This document shows, piece by piece, positions 26,469 through 35,393 of a stretch of DNA of 35,393 bases. A model generated the notes under the pieces. That model did no database searches. It had not been told where the DNA came from and saw nothing but the letters and a program-made list of their open reading frames with translations. Source of the DNA: Comamonadaceae bacterium (GTDB lineage: Bacteria > Pseudomonadota > Gammaproteobacteria > Burkholderiales > Burkholderiaceae_C); contig CANFOS010000031.1 in the NCBI GenBank assembly GCA_947448735.1, forward strand, positions 1-35,393, given 5' to 3'. Position 1 is the stretch's first letter; each line of letters begins with the position of its first letter. Both the position numbers and the translations under genes were made by a program.

Positions 26469-29400
26469 TGAATTTGCAACCAGGATGTGTTTCGTTGGGT
26501 GGTATTTTTATTTGCAATCGACGACAGGGTCCCTCCAGATAGCGTGATGTTTTTACGGATGGGTTGGCCCGGTGGATAGAGGAATGTGGGTGGGCTGGCG
26601 TAGCCTTGTCCAATACCGATGCCCGATGGGTTCAGTCCGGCGTATTGGTCGGCGCTGTTAAACAAGCCATCTCTGTTGACATCCAGCACCACCTGCGGTG
26701 GCGCTCCGCCATTTTTAAAACTGAGCTCCAGCAGGGTGGATTCAGGGATGACACCACAGGCACTGGCTGGGGGTGTGTTCACAGTAGCCACAAACAGGCC
26801 ATTCAACAAAGAGGCATTGGTGATGAAGCGCTGGCCTGCCGTCGGCAGGTCGTTGTACCAGCCAACCAGCGTGCCAAAAGTAAAGGGGGTGCTTGACGAA
26901 GTCAAGATGTTGGATGCCAAACCGGACGTGGCACTGGTAACGGCTGTGGTGGTTTGCTGCTGCAAATTGCCGCGGGTGTATGGCACCGCAGCACCTGTGT
27001 CCCAAACGCCGTAGGCGGTTTGCGTTTGTGTGTCGGTCAGGTCGCTGACGCTTAGAAACCGGCCGGTACCGAACATCACAAAGCCACCGGTTTTAGTCGG
27101 GTAGTTGGGGTGCAGACTGACCACTGGAGGGGTGGTGATGGGTTGGCGATTGGCGGATGCATCTTTAGCCTGGTACAGCAGCCGCACCACCCAGCCGGAC
27201 GGCGTGGCACCAGCGACATCAATGGCCCACAAGTTGCCCTGTAAGTCGCCCGCGTACACCTGCGTGACCTGGGCCCCCACCAGACCATCGGAATTAAAAG
27301 CGGTCACGCTCGACAAACCATTGGGCTTGGTGGCGTCGCAGGCTGTGGGCGCGGCTGCCGCCACCGCTGCGCACAAGTCAATGCCCGCCAGTTTTTGACC
27401 TGTTTGGGCATTGACGGCATAAAACCAGGGGTTTTGCGACGGGCTGTTGTAGCCATTGCCAAAAAACACGGCAAATTTTGCTGCAGCGTTGACAGGCGCA
27501 ATTTGCGGAACGCTGTAGCTCAGCCCCATGTTGGTGTCCGTAAACTCCCACTTCACCGCGCCAGCGACAGCGGCTTCTGTCGTCAATGTGGCTGGGGTGG
27601 TGATGTCCATCGCATAAATGCTGTTGCCCCCGCCGTTGAGGCCTCCTACGAGCAATGTGTGCCAGCTGTTGTCACTGAATTGCACATCACCAGATTGGGG
27701 TGCGCCGTCGACGTAAAACTGGTGCGCCTGGTTGTACAGCGGTGCCTCCAGTTGCTTGAGTTTGCCCAGCACGCCGTTCGGTACAAAGGCAAACTGCTCT
27801 GCCCCCGTGCTGGCTTGAAACGCGTGCAGCATGCCGTCGTTAGCGCCCACGTACAGCATGCCGGCTCGCGCGGCATGGGTGGTGACGAATGAAAAGTAGC
27901 TGGTAGAAAAATACGCACCACCGGGCGCGCCCACAAACAAGGGGGTGCTGTTCACGATGTCACCCAAAATATGCGATCGGTTTCGCCTTGTGCCGCCGTT
28001 GCGCACCTCCAGACTCGTGTCGCCGCGCAGGTATTGCAGGGTTGCACTGCTGCCGAGCTGCGTCGATTGGGTGGCATTGAGGCTGGCTGTTCTAAAAGGC
28101 ATGCCGGCGCCCACCCCGCCGCCCAGCGTCGGGTCCCAGCTCACGATGTTGCGGTTGCCAGACCATCCGATTCCCGCCGTAGCGGTATCTAGCCAGGTCT
28201 GGGCTGACCAGGTGGCTGCACCTGTGGTCTGACCGGTGCTCGGGTCCAGGGATTGCTGAAGCAACTCCCCCGCCCAGTCCTGGTAGGGCGTGTCGTTGGC
28301 AGAAAAACTGGCCTGGTACTGCACGCTGCCGGTTTTCAGGATTTTTGAGCTCACCGCTGACTGTGTTGTGGCGAGCGTGCCGGCCTGGATTGAAATCAAA
28401 ATGTTGTTCAGGGCGCTGACCAGCGCAGCCGGGCTGGTGGCTGGGTAAGCAACGCCGGTGCCGCCGGCCATGGCCATGGCCTTGAGGGTCGCTGCGACTG
28501 CCGGGTTCAGCGCCGGGTTCACACCCGCGCCCAGGCCAATGATGTAAGTGTTGATGCCCGCCGCCTTGAGCACCTGCAGCCGCGTGATCGTGTCTATCAG
28601 GGCGGTGTCGTTGGTAAATGCTGCGGTTGGGGTCAATGAGCCATCGGTGGCGCTGAAGGTCGCCGTGACTCCCAAGCTGTTAGCTGCCGCGCTGCCCAGC
28701 GGCGGCCAGGCACGGCCCGCCAGGTCGACGGTTGGCAAACCGTCAGATATCAGCACCACATACTGCTGCGGCGGGCATGGGCCTGTGCCCCGGGCGGCGT
28801 CCAGGCTGGTTTTGGCTTGGTTGAGCAGGCCTGGCAAGGCCGCTTGTCCAGCAGCCGCCTTGATTTCGGTACTGGCCAGGTTGTTGGTTTCAGGCTGCAA
28901 AAAAGGTGCAAACTTGGCCAGCGCAGTCGACACGCTGGCCGCTGTGGGGGCTGCGCCCGCTGTGGTCATGGTGACTGCCAGATTGCCGGAGGTGGCGGAT
29001 TGGCTGGCCCCATAGCCAAACCCGCGCTGGGCATACATGACCTGGTTTGATTGCGGGACGTAGCCTGCATTGGTAGGCCCGGTGACTTTGTTGGCCGCGG
29101 GCAAGCTGCTTGGGTAAGTGCTTCGCAGATTTCCAGCGTTGTACTGGGCCAGCGTGTTGTTTGTCAATGTCGCCCCACCGTAGTTGACAAAAATGGCGGG
29201 TTGGCCGGACGCATACAACACATCGTTCACGCTGGCGGCATCGCTGGTGGCACTGACGACCATGTACGGCTTTGAATTCAGATCAGCCAAGGTGTACAAG
29301 GTGGGCACCATGGCAGCGCAGTTGGCCTTGACCGGATTGACCGCCGCCGAGTAGTTAAAGCAGGGGTTGTCGACCGTGTATGGGGCCGTCCCCACACTCG

Positions 29401-29974
29401 CTATGGCGGTTGTTGAAAAGGTAAAACCGCCAGGTGCCGACATGTAATACACCCAGGTTGTATACAGGCTGAGGCCGCTGGTGCTGTAGGTGGCCAGCGC
29501 AAAATCCGTGTTTTGCATGTACGACGACAAAATGGCTGAAATACCGGCTTTGGCAACATTTAACCGGCTGTCGCTGTTGTCCACCCAATTGCTACCGACA
29601 AAGGCTGAATAAGGGGCAAGCCCGCCGGCCGCCGGCGTCACCGGTGGCGTGAATCCGGCCGGCACGGTGTAGCTGAGGGGTGAACTTGAGCCATTCAAAG
29701 CCATGAGGCCGGCACCTAAAGAGCCCGAGCCCACCATGATGGCGCCACTTAAATTGCCGTCCATCGACTCGGCGTTGCCAATCGCCAGCAGCACTTGTGG
29801 ATGAACTGGTACGGCCACCTGCAGCGGCACTTGCGAGATCGCCAGGCTTGGCGCGCCAAGCGCCGATGCCAAAAAGGAAACCGAGCAGACAAGGATGGCG
29901 ACGACCAACGTCGACAGTACCAAAGCTGTGGCGCGCCCGCTGATGGTTTTGTTTCTAAAGCGGTAACTCGTCAT
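26465..29974 (-). CDS. pilY1: PilY1-type pilus tip adhesin/assembly protein
   Basis: This 1169-aa secreted protein has a signal peptide at about residues 14-41 ([24 protein letters not shown]). A von Willebrand A-like N-terminal half ([17 protein letters not shown], then [14 protein letters not shown]) is followed by the PilY1 C-terminal beta-propeller ([44 protein letters not shown]). Near the end a [12 protein letters not shown] loop fits calcium binding. PilY1 acts in pilus extension, adhesion and surface sensing. AAGGAG lies 4 nt before the start. It lies between pilX and pilE, as in other minor pilin clusters. The MIDAS-like DxSxS motif is not canonical (NAESM). Confidence 0.95.
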   Translation of the reverse strand: MTSYRFRNKTISGRATALVLSTLVVAILVCSVSFLASALGAPSLAISQVPLQVAVPVHPQVLLAIGNAESMDGNLSGAIMVGSGSLGAGLMALNGSSSPLSYTVPAGFTPPVTPAAGGLAPYSAFVGSNWVDNSDSRLNVAKAGISAILSSYMQNTDFALATYSTSGLSLYTTWVYYMSAPGGFTFSTTAIASVGTAPYTVDNPCFNYSAAVNPVKANCAAMVPTLYTLADLNSKPYMVVSATSDAASVNDVLYASGQPAIFVNYGGATLTNNTLAQYNAGNLRSTYPSSLPAANKVTGPTNAGYVPQSNQVMYAQRGFGYGASQSATSGNLAVTMTTAGAAPTAASVSTALAKFAPFLQPETNNLASTEIKAAAGQAALPGLLNQAKTSLDAARGTGPCPPQQYVVLISDGLPTVDLAGRAWPPLGSAAANSLGVTATFSATDGSLTPTAAFTNDTALIDTITRLQVLKAAGINTYIIGLGAGVNPALNPAVAATLKAMAMAGGTGVAYPATSPAALVSALNNILISIQAGTLATTQSAVSSKILKTGSVQYQASFSANDTPYQDWAGELLQQSLDPSTGQTTGAATWSAQTWLDTATAGIGWSGNRNIVSWDPTLGGGVGAGMPFRTASLNATQSTQLGSSATLQYLRGDTSLEVRNGGTRRNRSHILGDIVNSTPLFVGAPGGAYFSTSYFSFVTTHAARAGMLYVGANDGMLHAFQASTGAEQFAFVPNGVLGKLKQLEAPLYNQAHQFYVDGAPQSGDVQFSDNSWHTLLVGGLNGGGNSIYAMDITTPATLTTEAAVAGAVKWEFTDTNMGLSYSVPQIAPVNAAAKFAVFFGNGYNSPSQNPWFYAVNAQTGQKLAGIDLCAAVAAAAPTACDATKPNGLSSVTAFNSDGLVGAQVTQVYAGDLQGNLWAIDVAGATPSGWVVRLLYQAKDASANRQPITTPPVVSLHPNYPTKTGGFVMFGTGRFLSVSDLTDTQTQTAYGVWDTGAAVPYTRGNLQQQTTTAVTSATSGLASNILTSSSTPFTFGTLVGWYNDLPTAGQRFITNASLLNGLFVATVNTPPASACGVIPESTLLELSFKNGGAPPQVVLDVNRDGLFNSADQYAGLNPSGIGIGQGYASPPTFLYPPGQPIRKNITLSGGTLSSIANKNTTQRNTSWLQIQ

Positions 29975-30041
29975 AGAACTCCTTCATCTCTTTGTAACGC
30001 CTCAGCGCTTTAACACCATGCCATGAAAGTGCTTTGGCCAT
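29955..30041 (-). CDS. Possible 28-aa ORF between pilX and pilY1
   Basis: A small minus-strand ORF reads MAKALSWHGVKALRRYKEMK... and ends 20 nt inside pilY1. It fills the only real gap of the pilin cluster (77 nt), is basic and helical-looking, and CAGGTG precedes its ATG closely. The pilY1 ribosome-binding site AAGGAG lies within it. It may be a coupling ORF or chance; no homologue is recognised. Confidence 0.25.
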   Translation of the reverse strand: MAKALSWHGVKALRRYKEMKEFYDELPL

Positions 30042-30051
30042 CACCTGATGT

Positions 30052-30549
30052 CTAAGGTGTGGTGACCGTGCTCTGCAAAACAACGGGTGATCTGCCGCTG
30101 ACGCCCAGTGCGCGCGCCGTGACTCGGTAAACCTGGCGTGCAGGCGAGCCGGGCGAAATCGCGGGCGGCATGTACTCAATGATGAACGCCGCCTGTGTGC
30201 CCAGGCCGCAGGTAGCGCACAAGATCACCTCGGTGCTGTTGGTCCAGGTCACGGACTGCCAGCGCGGTGTGACGCTGGCATCAAAGGCGTACAAACCGTT
30301 GGCATTGGCCAAAAAGCTTGCCAAGGTGTAATTGCCTGCCAACAAATGATGGGCCGCTTCACTCAATGCACCTTCAGCGGTTTGGTAGGCCTGCTGTGCA
30401 TCGGCTGAATTGCCTGCGATCCGGGTTTGGGTGCTGTTCATGGACATCATGCCCAGGCCAAGCACGGTCAGCATGACCAGCAACATCAGGGTCATGATCA
30501 GCACACTGGCGCGCTGCCTGGAGCGAGCCGCAAAACCATTCGGTGTCAT
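30052..30549 (-). CDS. pilX: PilX-like minor pilin assembly protein
   Basis: This 165-aa protein has the PilX N-terminal domain: basic RSRQRASVLIMTLMLLVMLTVLGLGMM, then the conserved QTRIAGNSADAQQAYQTAEGAL. As usual for PilX, no canonical G|FTLIE site precedes the helix. The C-terminal part contains a CATCG cysteine pair. The start at 30549 overlaps the pilW stop as ATGA, so translation is coupled. The minor pilins PilV, PilW and PilX form the tip complex with PilY1 that primes pilus assembly. Confidence 0.9.
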   Translation of the reverse strand: MTPNGFAARSRQRASVLIMTLMLLVMLTVLGLGMMSMNSTQTRIAGNSADAQQAYQTAEGALSEAAHHLLAGNYTLASFLANANGLYAFDASVTPRWQSVTWTNSTEVILCATCGLGTQAAFIIEYMPPAISPGSPARQVYRVTARALGVSGRSPVVLQSTVTTP

Positions 30550-31616
30550 GGCTCGTTGCGCAGGTGAACAGTGACATCGTAGACGCGGCGAAGGCGCCCG
30601 TCCTGCGTCACATTGACGGTTGTCCCCAACAGGTCAAATGCGGTGGGGCTGTTGGCGTTGCCAGACCCAGCTTGACCTTCAATCAAAAAAGCCAGTCGTA
30701 CCGAATACACCGATAGCCAGCTGCTGACGTCGCTGGCAGGCACATACTGCGTCACGACGCCGTTAGCACCTGTTCCGTACATCAGCTGCATGTTTTGCAC
30801 GCCCGGCACCAACGGCATAGCGGTCCATGCCCCGCTCAGATAGGTAGCGCGCATCAACGCACTTTGCCCGCCCAACCCTTGCCCGACATAAAACGCGGTT
30901 TGCTGCAATGGGATGAGCTGCGGGTTAAGGTACGACACCGACAACGCCGCTGTGGCGTTGCCCGTGGTTCCGGCGCTGACGGCGTGGGTGATGTTGCTGC
31001 CCGCCACAGCTGTAACGCTAAAGATGGTCGACTTGCTGCAGTCTGATACGGCGGCCAGCTGCCCGACCACCAAGGTGCTTGGGCCAGAGGTGGCCAGTGT
31101 GCTGCTGCCTGCCGCCATAACGGTGACCGCCATCGGCTGGCTGTTCGGCGTGGGGCCGAGCAGTGCCAGTACATCGCTGCCGGTTTGTACCAGGTTGGCC
31201 ATCGAGGAGTCCAGGCTGGGCGACCAGTCTGCCAAGCTGGCGTTGTTGGCCGGGTTGCGTGTTGCCAGCGCGAGCGTACCGCCACCGGCAGTGTCGCTGG
31301 CATCGTAGCCAACCACCATGCCTGGCGTGGTGCTCGCGCCCAAGGGTGGCGGTGCACCGGCGTTGAGGTTGTTGGTTGTCGTCTGGTTTGTGGTGGAGCA
31401 GCCCAAAAAACCACTGGATTTGATGACCGGCAGCAGCAGCACCGCAATCGCGTTTTCAGCGTTTTGTATTGCCGCTTGCGAGTTGGTCACTTTGTAGACC
31501 TGCGTCTGCACCAGATAAGCGGTGATGACGCCGCCCACCAATACCAAGCCAATCGCCATGGCCACCAGCAGTTCAATCAGCGTGTAGCCGCCCTGCGATG
31601 GCTGGAGGCGTTTCAT
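30546..31616 (-). CDS. pilW: PilW-like minor pilin assembly protein
   Basis: This 356-aa prepilin has a 10-residue leader MKRLQPSQGG followed by YTLIELLVAMAIGLVLVGGVITAYL. The PilW-type stretch with ENAIAVLLLPVIKSSGFLGC follows, and then a long beta-rich periplasmic domain. A longer open frame extends to 31715, but the ATG at 31616 overlaps the pilV stop (ATGA) and gives a proper class III leader. The length fits PilW. The leader's last residue before the helix is Gly, as prepilin peptidase requires; the mature protein would begin with Tyr rather than Phe, which occurs in PilW relatives. Confidence 0.93.
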   Translation of the reverse strand: MKRLQPSQGGYTLIELLVAMAIGLVLVGGVITAYLVQTQVYKVTNSQAAIQNAENAIAVLLLPVIKSSGFLGCSTTNQTTTNNLNAGAPPPLGASTTPGMVVGYDASDTAGGGTLALATRNPANNASLADWSPSLDSSMANLVQTGSDVLALLGPTPNSQPMAVTVMAAGSSTLATSGPSTLVVGQLAAVSDCSKSTIFSVTAVAGSNITHAVSAGTTGNATAALSVSYLNPQLIPLQQTAFYVGQGLGGQSALMRATYLSGAWTAMPLVPGVQNMQLMYGTGANGVVTQYVPASDVSSWLSVYSVRLAFLIEGQAGSGNANSPTAFDLLGTTVNVTQDGRLRRVYDVTVHLRNEP

Positions 31617-32140
31617 AAGAGGGTGCTGGTGACAAAACGCGCCAGGTTCGGCGAGCCAGGCGCCGACGCTGCGGTCGACGAGCCCAGCGTGCTTTGTGCA
31701 GGTCTGTCGTCCCACTGCACGGTGATGGTCACCAGCGTGCCGTTGCCAGACAGGCTGGTACTGATCGATGCCAGGCCGCTTGGCAGTTGCCTGGCCACGT
31801 CATGGACCTGCCAGTCCCAATAGTCAAAAATCGCCAGCTGGGCAGGGCTGCAGGGGGTGCTGATGCAGTTCGTCGCGGGTGTCGCTGGCGCTGTACCGGT
31901 CGCCAGATTGCTCAGACTGTAGCTGCCGCCAATGGCTGCCGCTTTGTTGGCCCGCATGCGTTCAACGATGCTGCTGGCCGACTGCACCGACAACTGTTTG
32001 AGGTAACTGGAGCTGTTGGATTTGAGGGTAAAACCCAGCATGCCGCCAATCCCCAGCAAGCCGAAAGCCAAAATCAGCAAGCTCACCAACACCTCAATCA
32101 AGGTAAAACCAGTTTGTGCGTTTTCAGGCTGGCTTGTCAT
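31613..32140 (-). CDS. pilV: PilV-like minor pilin (type IV pilus modification protein)
   Basis: This 175-aa prepilin has the leader MTSQPENAQTG and the helix FTLIEVLVSLLILAFGLLGIGGML; the IEVL form and following QSASSIVERMRANKAAA are typical of PilV. A CISTPCSPAQLAIFDYWDW segment carries a likely disulfide. It begins 15 nt after fimT and ends in the ATGA overlap with pilW. It is a component of the priming complex together with PilW, PilX, FimT/U and PilY1. Confidence 0.93.
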   Translation of the reverse strand: MTSQPENAQTGFTLIEVLVSLLILAFGLLGIGGMLGFTLKSNSSSYLKQLSVQSASSIVERMRANKAAAIGGSYSLSNLATGTAPATPATNCISTPCSPAQLAIFDYWDWQVHDVARQLPSGLASISTSLSGNGTLVTITVQWDDRPAQSTLGSSTAASAPGSPNLARFVTSTLL

Positions 32141-32155
32141 GCTGCGACATTCTGT

Positions 32156-32701
32156 TCAAGGGCACGCAAGGGCTGGCAAACCCCAGACGGCTGTGCCCGG
32201 GGTGTCACCCACTTGCACAAAACCAGTGGCAATCACCTGTACCGACCGGCCAAAGGGGCTCCCCCGGCTGTCACAAATAGAAAAGCTCGTCGGGGTGGTT
32301 GACAGACCGCGCGCGTCAAAGGTGACGTTTGCGGTTGACGACACAACCGGGCCGCCCGTCTTGCTGCGTTTGCTTTGCGACAAAACCGGTGTGCCGCTTG
32401 GGTCGCTGACCACCATCCAGCCCAGTCCCCAATTGCCGCCGCAGGTCGTTGAATGGGTCGCACCCACGGGGCAGACCTGCACATTGACGGACTGACTCAG
32501 CGCTGTGTTGCGAGCGAAATTCAAGGCACTGGTGAGCTCGTCGGTTTGTGCCGCCATGCGGTTGTTGAGCAGCATGGTTTGGAAAGATGGCGCCGCCAGC
32601 GACATGAAAATGGCCACGATGGCGATGGTGACAAGCAGTTCAATCAAGGTGAACCCGCGGTGCTGAAGACTGCGTAGCAACAATGAAGAAGAGAAAAACA
32701 T
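32156..32701 (-). CDS. fimT: FimT/GspH-like pseudopilin
   Basis: This 181-aa prepilin has a 16-residue leader ending HRG and the helix FTLIELLVTIAIVAIFMSLAAPSFQTMLLNNRM. The GspH/FimT domain follows (DELTSALNFARNTALSQSVNVQVCP, then WGLGWMVVSD, VTFDARGLSTT). GspH/FimT proteins sit near the pilus tip and, in some species, bind DNA during natural transformation. It is the first gene of the minus-strand cluster, so the cluster promoter should lie in 32702-33033. Confidence 0.93.
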   Translation of the reverse strand: MFFSSSLLLRSLQHRGFTLIELLVTIAIVAIFMSLAAPSFQTMLLNNRMAAQTDELTSALNFARNTALSQSVNVQVCPVGATHSTTCGGNWGLGWMVVSDPSGTPVLSQSKRSKTGGPVVSSTANVTFDARGLSTTPTSFSICDSRGSPFGRSVQVIATGFVQVGDTPGTAVWGLPALACP

Positions 32702-33033
32702 GGGCTGAGTGTGGGCCCTTGTCGCATGCTGAAGTCGTTACAGATTGCAAGAGTAGCAACGCCCTCTTGAAATTGCAGGTCTTTAAAGTTGCAAGCTGTT
32801 GGCGATTCAAACCTGAGCAGGCATTGAAGAAAGAAGAATATCGACACCCACCTGACCCTGACCCCGAATCAGTACTGCTTATAAGTTAGATTTTTCGCGG
32901 CATTGCTCAAAGTTGACGGCAACGATGGCGGCGCAGGGCTTGGCCTGAACAAGGTGTAGTTGTCAAATTGACGAGCTCATAATCAAGGCCGCAAATCATT
33001 GGACAAACGCAGCTTTCATAGGAGTATTACTTT
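32702..33033. other. Divergent intergenic region between fimT and the M19 dipeptidase-like gene
   Basis: These 332 nt must hold the promoters for the pilin cluster (minus) and the dipeptidase-like gene (plus). AGGAG at about 33021-33025 is the ribosome-binding site of the latter. I found no convincing sigma-70 or sigma-54 promoter by eye and no supported ORF. Confidence 0.5.
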
Positions 33034-34071
33034 ATGAACAGACGAGGGGTTTTGCTGGGTTTTAGTGCATTTTCGTTATTCGGATCAGCCAGCTCTCAGG
33101 GGCTGATACCGATTGCTGATGCTCACAACCATTTGGGTTTGCTAAGAAAAAACGAGACTTCTGCCCGAAGGCTTGGCGCCCTGATGAGGGAAGCTGGAGT
33201 GAGTCTGTTGTCATGGACGATCGTGCCAGATGGACCTTTTTTACGGGTAACTTCTAGCGGTATTGAACAGGCGCGTTCGATCGTAAAAGGCGAACTCAAA
33301 GCCTCATTTGACCGTCAGTTGGCAGGGGCGCTTCAACTTCTGTCAAGTAACGGTACGGCTGTGGTCAGAACCGCAGAGGACTTGCACAAAGCATCAGCAG
33401 GGATGCCGTTTGTCGTCCTGACGAGTGAAGGTGCGGATTTCTTGGAGGGCAGTATGGACGACCTGCAGTCCGCCTATGAGCGCGGAGTTCGACACATCCA
33501 GCTGGTTCATTACGTCCAGAACCCTATTGGGGATCTTCAGACTGAGCGGCCTGTTCATAACGGACTTTCAGATTTTGGCAAGCAACTTGTGACTGCGCTA
33601 AATGCCAAAGGAATACTGATTGATCTGGCACATTCGACTGGAAACTCGATCGATCAAGCACTGGGTATTTCGAGCAAGCCTATGGTCTGGTCGCACAGCT
33701 TCGTTACCAAAGGTGAGCAGTCCTGGACTTCTCGCGGGTACATGTCACGCGGCCTGAGCGAAGCTTACGCCAAGAAGATTGCCGCAAAGGGCGGAGCCGT
33801 CGGCTTGTGGGCGCTCGGCTCGTCTTTCGGTGGCGGTGGTCTTGATGGCTACGCAAGCGAAATCCTCCGAATGATCGATATCCTTGGTGCTGATCACGTC
33901 ATGTTTGGTACTGACGAAGACGGTTTGCCCCAAGGCGCAGTCGTGGACCAACTGATCCATCTCCGACAGATCGTCGACATCTTGGCGAAACGTGGCGTTA
34001 GCGAAAAAATATTACGAGCTGTCGCTTATGAAAACTATGCTCGCTGCCTACGCCGATCGATGGAGACATGA
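33034..34071 (+). CDS. Exported membrane-dipeptidase-like (M19) hydrolase
   Basis: This 345-aa protein has a short signal peptide with an RR pair (MNRRGVLLGFSAFSLFGSAS) and a peptidase M19/amidohydrolase barrel. Metal-site candidates are D29-A-H31-N-H33, the glutamate in LTSEGADFLEG, histidines in LIDLAHST and VWSHSF, and the aspartate in MFGTDEDG. Typical M19 enzymes read H-x-D at the first site, whereas this one reads HNH. Family members cleave dipeptides, including D-amino acid forms, and some beta-lactams. Export suggests the periplasm. A clear AGGAG precedes the start by about 8 nt. It is monocistronic, with codon use less GC-biased than the pil genes. Confidence 0.85.
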   Translation: MNRRGVLLGFSAFSLFGSASSQGLIPIADAHNHLGLLRKNETSARRLGALMREAGVSLLSWTIVPDGPFLRVTSSGIEQARSIVKGELKASFDRQLAGALQLLSSNGTAVVRTAEDLHKASAGMPFVVLTSEGADFLEGSMDDLQSAYERGVRHIQLVHYVQNPIGDLQTERPVHNGLSDFGKQLVTALNAKGILIDLAHSTGNSIDQALGISSKPMVWSHSFVTKGEQSWTSRGYMSRGLSEAYAKKIAAKGGAVGLWALGSSFGGGGLDGYASEILRMIDILGADHVMFGTDEDGLPQGAVVDQLIHLRQIVDILAKRGVSEKILRAVAYENYARCLRRSMET

Positions 34072-34129
34072 GGTCCGGCGCAAGGTCATGTCATCATCAG
34101 CTGTGGGTATTCATGCCCAAATGATCTTG

Positions 34130-34203
34130 TGGAGCGGGTGAAGGGAATCGAACCCTCGTATGAAGCTTGGGAAGCTGCCGTTCTGCCATTGAACTACACC
34201 CGC
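34130..34203 (-). tRNA. tRNA-Gly (anticodon CCC)
   Basis: The 74-nt cloverleaf on the minus strand has acceptor GCGGGTG/CACCCGC, D-arm GTTC...GAAC, anticodon loop TTCCCAA, T-arm AGGG-TTCGATT-CCCT, discriminator T and an encoded CCA. It resembles E. coli glyU. The anticodon stem GCAGC/GCTTC contains one C-U mismatch at its second pair. Confidence 0.93.
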
Positions 34204-34776
34204 TTGTTGTTGCCCTATTGTCTATTACTAAATTTCTCCATAAGTGTTTTAGTTTAAACAAAAGTCAGTAGCTTTTCGGTAGCAAAGTGGGCAACCAGTT
34301 CAATAACCGCAAGCGGCCGCTTGATGTCAACTTGCCTGACCTCACTGTCTTCATAGCTATTACGCCAGTTCAATTTCGGCCTTAAAAGGTGTCTATTGAA
34401 GCGGGTGATGTCCAGGCGCGGGAAAAATCCACCAGCCACAAAGTCCTCATCCTGGCCAAAAATATCTGGCTCTATCCGCTCCGCAAAAACTTCGCCGCTG
34501 CACTTTGCCAGTGGGCGCTGCTGGTTCACCGAATGTTCGCCTCCAGCATGAGTAAGGGCGGCCTCCTGAGCCAGCACCGGCCACTGCACGGCAAGGCTGA
34601 CTTGGCCGCTTGCGGCGTTGAACTGTTGTCGAAGTATGCAATTCCTTTTTGTCCTTTTTGTCTTGACCACCCCTTTGGGTACTGGTACATTATCCGAACA
34701 AGCATACAACTTTAAGGGTCAGCAGAGCGAGTTCTAAGTATGCCGTTCATCGTCAACATTTTTGGGGTAATTAAGC
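34204..34776. other. 573-nt stretch without a convincing gene
   Basis: A minus-strand open frame (34254-34709, 151 codons, only a TTG start) and an overlapping plus-strand frame (34389-34715) are both open, but neither shows a recognisable family, a ribosome-binding site or an ATG start. It may be a decayed gene next to the GntR regulator. The right end (about 34720-34776) is the likely promoter region of the gntR-type gene. Confidence 0.45.
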
Positions 34777-35393
34777 ATGCTTGCGGCAATTGATCGGGCT
34801 TCCCCGCTACCGCTCTACGCGCAGGTCAAGCGCCGCCTGAAGGCAATGATCCTCTCATGGCCAAGCGAAACTGATCGCTTCCACACTGAGCAGGCCCTAT
34901 GCGAGATCTACGCGGTCAGCCGCGCCACGGTTCGACAAGCCGTAGCCGAACTTGAAGAGGAGGGCCTTCTCAAACGCAAGCAGGGCTCCGGCACCCATGT
35001 CAACCGTAGCAAGATTGACGAGTCGTTTTCGCCCTTCACCAATTTTTCCGACCAATGGGCTCAGAGCGGGCGCTCACTCAAAGTAGAAATTGTTCGCCTT
35101 GACCGGTCGGCGCTGTGCCCGGCGCCCTTTGCAGAGATGCTCCGTCTTTCAGAAGGGGAAAAGGTGCTGCATCTGGAACGGTTTCGCCTGTCTGGATCGA
35201 TGCGAATCGTCTGGGACCAGCGGTTTGTGCCGCTGTATGTGGCCGAGGGCATTCCTTCCCGTGAACTCAGCAAGGTATCGCTCCTTGATGTGCTTTCCAG
35301 CAAGGTCGTATTTGACCGCGGAGAAAGTCAAATTGAAGCCGGTTTAGCCGGCGAGGAGCATGCGGAAAGGCTGGAACTTATGCCGCAAGATCC
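34777..35393 (+). CDS. GntR family (HutC/UTRA) transcriptional regulator, 3' truncated by window
   Basis: The frame is open to the window end (205 codons seen). The N-terminal winged HTH (about residues 10-78) reads PLYAQVKRRLKAMI, then HTEQALCEIYAVSRATVRQAVAELEEEGLL, then KRKQGSGTHV. A UTRA effector domain follows (FTNFSDQWAQSGRSLKVEIVRL, FAEMLRLSEGEKVLHLERFRL, WDQRFVPLYVAEGI). HutC-type regulators sense small metabolites and usually control adjacent catabolic or transport genes; the target lies outside the window or in the decayed region upstream. The ATG at 34777 is preceded by GGGG at about 10 nt. Confidence 0.92.
   Translation, partial: MLAAIDRASPLPLYAQVKRRLKAMILSWPSETDRFHTEQALCEIYAVSRATVRQAVAELEEEGLLKRKQGSGTHVNRSKIDESFSPFTNFSDQWAQSGRSLKVEIVRLDRSALCPAPFAEMLRLSEGEKVLHLERFRLSGSMRIVWDQRFVPLYVAEGIPSRELSKVSLLDVLSSKVVFDRGESQIEAGLAGEEHAERLELMPQD

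Noticed and set aside
34740..34793. Short ORF (MPFIVNIFGVIKHACGN) overlapping the gntR start
   Set aside because: No ribosome-binding site, no Leu/His-type codon cluster and no terminator follow, so there is no case for a leader peptide.

Overview
The window looks like chromosomal DNA of a betaproteobacterium, order Burkholderiales, most likely Comamonadaceae (Rhodoferax/Polaromonas/Comamonas-like). The evidence is the ilvBHC/pssA/leuA neighbourhood, GC-rich codon use, an aat-bpt N-end-rule pair, a Bug-type (TctC) receptor, a protocatechuate 4,5-cleavage (pmd/lig) operon in Comamonas-like gene order, and a fimT-pilV-pilW-pilX-pilY1-pilE minor pilin cluster. The assignment rests on recognised protein families and synteny; no database search was run.

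Layout. 1-5.3 kb (+): branched-chain amino acid and phospholipid genes: the 3' end of ilvB, then ilvH, ilvC, a terminator, pssA, and leuA. Upstream of leuA is a complete-looking attenuator: a 17-residue leader peptide with four leucines (three as CTA), an alternative pairing, and a strong terminator. 5.5-6.6 kb (+): a D-Ala-D-Ala endopeptidase. 6.6-9.0 kb (-): aat, bpt and an IclR-type regulator. 9.06-9.13 kb: tRNA-Asn. 9.4-11.1 kb: accessory stretch with a secreted six-repeat beta-flower protein, the decayed 3' end of an IS3-type transposase and a secreted thermonuclease-like protein.

11.4-14.2 kb (-): a lysR-bug-aroE unit, divergent from a tightly packed (+) operon at 14.3-21.75 kb. That operon encodes an alpha/beta hydrolase, a signal-less periplasmic-binding-fold protein, oxalomesaconate hydratase, CHA aldolase, PDC lactonase, both subunits of protocatechuate 4,5-dioxygenase, CHMS dehydrogenase and an aldo/keto reductase. 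Together these take protocatechuate to pyruvate and oxaloacetate. The LysR is the likely regulator, and AroE may feed shikimate or quinate into the pathway.

21.9-25.9 kb (+): a PA2169/DUF2383-type protein whose C-terminal motif has been tandemly multiplied, a CHRD-domain lipoprotein and a YgiQ-type radical SAM protein. 25.98-32.7 kb (-): minor pilins, the PilY1 adhesin and a PilE-like pilin, mostly joined by ATGA overlaps. 33.0-34.1 kb (+): an exported M19 dipeptidase-like enzyme. Then come tRNA-Gly(CCC) on the minus strand, about 0.57 kb with no convincing gene, and a GntR/UTRA regulator cut by the window end.

The most notable signals are the leu attenuator, the unusual first two and last genes of the protocatechuate operon together with the linked aroE, and several internal protein-repeat expansions.
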